Part shown: piece by piece, positions 59,201 through 64,000 of the stretch | How the letters are laid out: every line of letters begins with the position of its first letter | How positions within the stretch are numbered: the stretch's first letter is position 1 | NCBI RefSeq assembly: GCF_001949145.1 | Contig: NW_019091372.1 | Coordinates: forward strand, 220,117-284,116 | DNA: 64,000 nucleotides | Reading direction: 5' to 3' | From: Acanthaster planci | Lineage: Eukaryota > Echinodermata > Asteroidea > Valvatida > Acanthasteridae | Made by a program: the position numbers and the translations under genes | The notes under the pieces: generated by a model | What the model was told of the DNA's origin: nothing | Database searches by the model: none | The model's input: only the letters and a program-made list of their open reading frames with translations

Positions 59201-62200
59201 GCTTAGACGAAGGATAATGATGTAGTGTTACACTTGAAAAACGTCCAAGCTCACGTCCAAAAAAATCTAAACTACATTTTAGAGTTTGACGTCTTTGGAC
59301 ACAGACATGATAGTTTTTACGAACTTGTTGAACAAGTTATACAGGTATTTTGTTGAGCACATATAAAGCCCGTTTATTTAAAAAGAAATACTATTGGCGA
59401 GCCGTCACATAATAGAGTTTGTAAACATCGACATTGTGGTCAAAGAACGCTACTCTAGTTTGTAACTGCACTTTTACGAACGGAATATCTGCTTTCTTTT
59501 CGGTGTGAATATCTGACTAAATGAACAAAACATCGTTTTATTGATTCCTGGAGTGATTATTTATCTTGTGCCAGTCCAAACATATTGATGAATATTTCCT
59601 CGGTTTTAGAAGATAAAGCGCGGATCCCCAAGCTTGAACCAAAATACTCGCACAGCCATATTTTACCCTGAACCTTATTTGGTCCTTTGTTGTGCTTAAC
59701 AATGGGTGGCCAATATTTTATATATTGCGTTAATTAAAAGCATATCTCCAGCGTTCAAATTAGATATACAGCCTAAGGTGGTGGACATGAAAAGCTCTTA
59801 TGCTGCAGTTTTCCAATTCACGTTTGGTATATCTCCATTGCAGTGTTGCGTTAATAGGCCTTGGTCAGACAGAAGATTTGACTTTAGTATGGCGTGCTGG
59901 CTCATTCAACTAAAAGGCAACATAAAACATGTCTAAACTAACATTTCTCCTATTCCGAAGAATGTCCACGGATGTCGTAGAGGTTATGAAAGATGGTTTG
60001 CGTCATATTTAAAGCGCAAACTGTAAATGAAATTTAAGAAGACACACCCGTAGAGATCCAGTCGATCCTGCTACTATACCGAATGAATAATTCAGGCCTT
60101 AATATGAAAGCAGTGTTCGTAATTTTCCGGCTTTTACTTTTTTTTCCCTATCTTTAATGTTCACATTTTCAGAAAGGAAAGTAAGATGAACTGAGTGTTG
60201 AAAACTCAGTTATTTACCCAACCGTTAAGATTGGCAGCTCAACTTCAAATTTTTATTTCATACTGTTTTCAGATTTTATTTCAAATTGAGTGTTAAAAAA
60301 TTGGTTGTAAGCTTTTTTATGTCAACAACTTTCTTTAACATTCACAAACGTTTGATGCCAAATGTGGTAAGTGAATAGAGCTGAGATCCAGTGCCTCCTG
60401 CGGCAGGTATGTTCAATTGTTATGCCTATTATTTTAGATGCTCTATGTGTTCTTACAGAAACACCAAATCGTCCTTCAAAATTGAAACAGATTAAATAAT
60501 GCATAGGATATTAAAACAAAAAGGAAAAAGGGCTCTATGCTGCGGGCGCAGGCGAAATGACTGTCCTACCGCGTGGGAAAGCAACATACGACCCGGCAGA
60601 ACTGTTTGTACAACGGCCGCTCGATAGCCACTCGCTACGCTCTCGAGTCCCAAGTCCATTACCGCGGGTAATGTTCGTGTTTCTTCACGCTAGGCTCGCG
60701 CCTGTATCACTATGCAGACCCAGGAGCGTTAAGTGGGGATTGTTTTTCAGTTGTTACAATGGAGTGGGGTGTATTATGGTTTGTTTGAAAACAAACAATG
60801 CGAAACCAAGGCATTATTTGAAAACTGAACCAATTGTTGCCTTTTTGGAAATTCCAGTTTAGAATAGAATACCTCCGTGAGGATAGATGTTACATGAGAA
60901 GCTCCACCTACTTTGCTCTCTAGACAACGCCTTTTAGTTTATTCTCAATAGAGACAATTCATTTCTATTAACTGTCTTTCGTCTTTTTTACCAATCACGG
61001 TGCATGACCTTTCATCGTCACAAATCAAACTGCTTGCTATCATATCAACCAGCATCCAAACGTAAATGATTTATTTATTATTACTATATCATAATCGAAG
61101 TAATTTGTAAAAATGGGGGTGGTTCTTCAAGAGGTCCAAGAGAGAAAGGTGTAACATTTCACTCGGGCCTCTGCGGCCTTCAAATTTCACTTCATGGAAA
61201 TTCCCCGTAATACATTAATTAAACCTTTTGAATGTGCTCCCAATCGCAGAACGTCCGAAAATTTCCATTTTGTGCGGCGTCCTCATGTTTTCGGTCGATG
61301 ACTGCTCGAGGCAAAATACAGAGAGAAACATTTTGAAATTCATAAATTACGCTGTCCATTAATGTTTTCGCTTTAACTTCATAATGTGCGTCAGTTTTGT
61401 CAGTTGAACATTTTCAAGATTACGAGTCCATTCCTTACCAACATTTAAAGGAAAATATTTAACTTCGCTGTTCTAATGTTGAACTTACAAACGCAATCAA
61501 TATTTCGTAGACCAGCAGTCTTTTTATCCATGGAACAGTGGAAGCTGTATACAGATGTATTCCAAGTATGAAAGCAGACCAAGAATAGTTTTGATGTAAA
61601 ATGCCATATGGTTTGGCAATACGAATGGAAATATTTTTATTTATTAACCTAAGGTATATCAGGATAAACATAGGTTGGATCTCACAGGCAGGCTCTAATC
61701 GGTTAACAGAATTATTCGTGCTCCGAAATGAAATGGAAATATCTCAAAGACATATGTTGCACTCTGAGAGAAAACGGTTGATTATTTCTCCAGAAGTTCT
61801 CTCTTGGCCCAACCTTTGTTGAAATGTGCCGACACCGTTTGACGTGTGACAGTGTCCGACTATCTGGCTCCGACTGGGCATAAACTATGTCAATGAGAAA
61901 TACACGAAGCCATTAGTGGATGGATTCCATTGACGCATGTGACATGTTCAGCCCTAGCCGTAGTCATTCCGATGCGTCCTACATTCTTCCAAAACATTAG
62001 TTACATTTATTCAACCCGAATTACTGAACAACAGGGGCGATTTCTTGCCCACAAATCCGGCCACAATTTAAGTGGGGGCAAACTGCTTAACTGTTTACCT
62101 TGACACACAGATATTTGAGTGGAGTAGGTCTATATCTTAGGATTGGGCTTTTTGCACGGAATCGTCATACTGCAATGAGAGCTAGGCTGCACTTGCACGA

Positions 62201-63339
62201 GAGTCTTTTTGTCTTTGTTGCGTTTGTTGCTGTTAAAGCTGACCGTCAAACCATTAAAATGGACGAAGTTGTATGAGTTCGTATTTCTCGTCCGACTTCA
62301 CCATGTAACGAAGGGATCTACGATTGTCAAGGGGGATTTTAAATGTCGGTTTCGCCTCCTACACTGCTAACGTCAATTAAATGCATTAGGTCCTGTGAGT
62401 TGGGACCTCATCCTAAATGACGCTATGATTCCCACACCAGACATAATTGAATGTTTACGATGAAATCCATTTCTTGAGGGTTTCCATTCGGCTCCAAAAG
62501 TAGACATCTGAAGTAGGCAGTGGGCATCGAGATGAAGTCGATTACTGAGACAAAGCCGGGACTCTGAAGAAAGTCTTACACGTGTGTTAAATAGCTACCA
62601 TAAGCGGTTGGATGAAACTGCTTTTAGCCCAAGGCCTGCTTTTGTTTTTAATGAAAGACGACGGCAATCGTGAAATAAATGGCTGGCATCTTACCTTAGC
62701 CGCCCGTGACGAGTAGGGTTCGTCTAGTACCGCCCAGATCCGTGGCTGGTACCTTCGATACCAGCTCTTCTTCTCCGTCTGGTACTCCTCCTCGATGCCG
62801 AAGATTCGGGCTACGTCTTCTTCCTCCTCGCTGTCGCTCTTCTCAAAGTTGGGTCCGTTCAGCTTGGCCAGCGTCTCCTGGGCGTCTCGGTGTTCGGTGT
62901 GGTAGGACCAGCAACAAGCCTCGATCTGCTTCTCGTCGATCCCCCAGAACTGGAGCTCCTCCTCAAAGGCCGGGCCGCAGACATCTCTTGGGGCGTGCAG
63001 CTTGCCGATACGATAGTAGTTGAGGACGGCGTCGAACATCCGCGGATGCCGGTCGAAAAAGAATTCCCCGGTCACCGGGTCGTAATCGGTGCTGTTGGTG
63101 GCCGCCGACTGAGCCAACCAGGCCAGCCTGGTGTCCGGGATGTTCTTGAGGGTGGACTTGTATGTCTCGTGTCTTACACCCCCGACGTTAATCCGGACTT
63201 TGTTGTCCTGGCCGGCGGGTGCACTAGACCGGAGGGACTGGAGTTGGGCGCTGGCCAACCGCTCGTTTCCCTCCCCTTCCGCATCGGTATCCATGTCCCC
63301 CTTGTTCCGATCCGTCGACACACTCATCCGCGGTAGCAT
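49888..63339 (-). CDS. KCNC: Voltage-gated potassium channel, Kv3/Shaw class
   Basis: Three coding exons, 62695-63339, 54390-55293, 49888-50273, phases 0 and 1, total 1,935 bases: 644 aa plus stop. The protein is one subunit of a tetrameric plasma-membrane K+ channel, of the kind that repolarises action potentials quickly. The T1 domain (about 46-145) carries the non-Shaker zinc motif H115-x5-C121-x20-C142-C143. Six membrane segments follow (about 217-455), with S4 at about 321-345, selectivity filter TVGYGD at 412-417, and S6 with PIPVIVNNF. The Kv3 hallmark QKLPKKRKR follows S6. Assignment to Kv3/Shaw rests on T1, YSSR before S1, RASAKEL after S4, and KLPKK. Which vertebrate paralogue is nearest cannot be said. 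Confidence 0.93.
51290..51577. mobile_element. Large palindromic foldback element
   Basis: The outer arms share TACGTTTT, CGTTGCG, ACACGATGCG and ATTAACATAACACACGTGTGCG-type blocks in inverted order (the last over 20 bases, at about 51,388-51,410 and 51,500-51,520). The centre is a second hairpin, CAAAATCGC/GCGATTTTG. It is CpG-rich compared with the intron around it. No coding capacity. Single copy here; edges within about 10 bases. Confidence 0.75.
52475..52522. repeat. (TTTG)n microsatellite
   Basis: About 12 perfect tetranucleotide units, within a longer T/G-rich stretch starting near 52,430. In intron 2 of the channel. Confidence 0.95.
53700..53933 (+). CDS. Possible small protein, 77 aa, inside channel intron
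   Basis: Not recognised and weakly supported. The ATG has G at +4 (GTTATGGCA). The product is polar and Ser/Pro-rich, ending in a charged helix-like AAKRLRDALASSQDLESDTD. Codons are GC-richer than the intron around it, and AATAAA stands at 54,262. No promoter is evident. It could equally be chance. Confidence 0.25.
   Translation: MASRSEVTFSASPYPQRPPSVDDCNSPFSVNREIIFSQPCGAFRGLAGTVTNDDTCTAAKRLRDALASSQDLESDTD
54390..55293 (-). other. KCNC: Channel exon 2: S1-S6 and pore
   Basis: All six transmembrane segments lie on one exon, as in many Kv3 genes. S2 and S3 contain ELVVRFAFCPNK and IDIMAVIPFY. S4 reads FLRIVRIFRIFKLAR: five regularly spaced basic residues (R, R, R, K, R), with Ser at the position of the outermost Kv3 arginine. 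The pore helix is FWWTVVTITTVGYGD. The S6 hinge is P-I-P where vertebrate Kv3 has P-V-P. The C-terminal part (about 476-516) is rich in Ser/Thr. The donor is GTGAGT. Confidence 0.94.
55294..62694 (-). other. Channel intron 1
   Basis: 7.4 kb between T1 and S1. It holds foldback family A copy 3 (55,440-55,616) and one ambiguous base at 55,621. Otherwise I see only AT-rich non-coding sequence without supportable frames. Confidence 0.8.
55440..55616. mobile_element. Foldback element family A, copy 3
   Basis: Arms share GATTCACAATAGTGCG, CAAGAGTTTACAACGCGTTGG, GGAATCTGTCGAC and their inverses (GTCGACAG, TTGGCCAATGCGTTG, CAAACTCTTGG). The right outer end has diverged (TATTGCGAAAAGCC instead of a match to GATTCACAA). 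An N follows five bases outside. Confidence 0.85.
62695..63339 (-). other. KCNC: Channel exon 1: N-terminus and T1 tetramerisation domain
   Basis: 215 codons, from ATG at 63,339 to AAG|GTAAGA. A second in-frame Met at codon 5 (MSVSTD) is possible. T1 starts at VRINVGG (residue 48). FDRHP, LNYYRIGKLH and CGPAFEEELQFWGID follow the family. A serine/glutamate-rich linker (SDSEEEEDVA, about 168-177) leads to WYRRYQPRIWAVLDEPYSSR just before S1. No inactivation-ball-like N-terminus is evident. Confidence 0.93.
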
Positions 63340-64000
63340 GGCCCTTGTTTAAAACACCAACACACCACCAATATGCTACAACAGTCCCCAGGTGGAATCT
63401 TCATTTAACACACCATTGTCAACATCGTATCCAAACCATGCGACCTTTTTGTTCGGGATAATGGAAGATCCAGTGACAAGATTTAACGCAGCGTCTATTG
63501 ACAAAAAAAAGTCCAAGGAACACTATCCAGAAAGTGTGGTTCAGGTATTTGACATTCCCGGCGTAGTTTATCCAAGCACAAAGATAGGGTGACCACGGAA
63601 TGATCTTCTTCACCGACTTGGTATGAATGTAGGTTGATAGGAGGAGGAAACCCCTACATCTTGTCTGCTGACTCGGTGTTGCGATAGCAACATGACCCAA
63701 CACGATCAATTCCCGCCATATCATTCGCTTCTACCACTCGTACTTTCAAGAACTTTGTCCGATGCAGCCCATGTCACTGTTTGTATTACGACCAAAACAT
63801 TCACAATTGTCGCATCAGTAATGACACAACAGCGCGTTAGTACGAATACGTAGAATAAAAATTATACCAAAGTAATTGCAGGACTCGACTACTGCTCTGA
63901 GTCGTTGGCACGAGCGCGCGGTAGAAAAATATGTCGTCACTCAAAACTGGGAGAAGGCCAAACACGTTGGACCAATGGAACGCATGCGCAGAGCAAACGC
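63340..64000 (-). promoter_or_regulatory. 5' flank of the channel gene
   Basis: No clear TATA box near the ATG. Near the window end, CCAAT (63,972) stands beside CGCATGCGCA (63,981-63,990), a good NRF1-type palindrome, and CACGTT. These could be the channel's upstream promoter or that of a neighbour beyond the edge. No other gene is seen. Confidence 0.35.

Overview
The window is eukaryotic nuclear DNA, most likely from a deuterostome invertebrate. An echinoderm is my best guess, with amphioxus or hemichordate less likely. The reasons are the intron density of the genes, a base composition near 40% GC, frequent TAGGCCTA-type and TACATGTA-type words, and a tandem family of collagen/C1q genes. 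The species assignment is inference; no ribosomal or mitochondrial marker is present.

Layout. Positions 1-10,500 contain no gene I can support, only non-coding DNA with one tRNA-derived SINE. Positions 10,501-25,440 (minus strand) hold a complete POLD1, the catalytic subunit of DNA polymerase delta. It has 22 coding exons whose phases all join to give 1,106 codons plus stop, and a probable non-coding first exon near 25.4 kb. Its introns carry several small palindromic transposons, one SINE and two minisatellites. At 26,788-27,306 (plus strand) an intact single-exon frame of 172 codons lies head-to-head with POLD1; I do not recognise it.

Positions 30.4-46.2 kb (plus strand) hold four secreted proteins in tandem. 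Each has a signal peptide split by an intron after codon 4, a cysteine cluster, an interrupted collagen helix and a C-terminal C1q domain. Genes 2 and 3 sit in a direct tandem duplication (about 33.15-39.10 and 39.10-44.57 kb). Genes 1-3 share a compact TATA promoter module. Gene 3 is a mosaic of gene 1-like and gene 2-like sequence. Gene 4 is older and shorter. This array is the most interesting system in the window: a family of collagen-stalked recognition proteins apparently still being reshuffled.

Positions 49.9-63.3 kb (minus strand) hold a complete voltage-gated potassium channel of the Kv3/Shaw class, with three coding exons and 644 codons, separated by introns of about 4.1 and 7.4 kb.

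Mobile DNA is dominated by small elements with inverted-repeat ends. One family (about 165 bp, arms of about 70 bp) has three copies. Five other inverted-repeat elements appear once each, and one tRNA-derived SINE family has two copies. Apart from shared location, no functional link between POLD1, the C1q array and the channel is evident.
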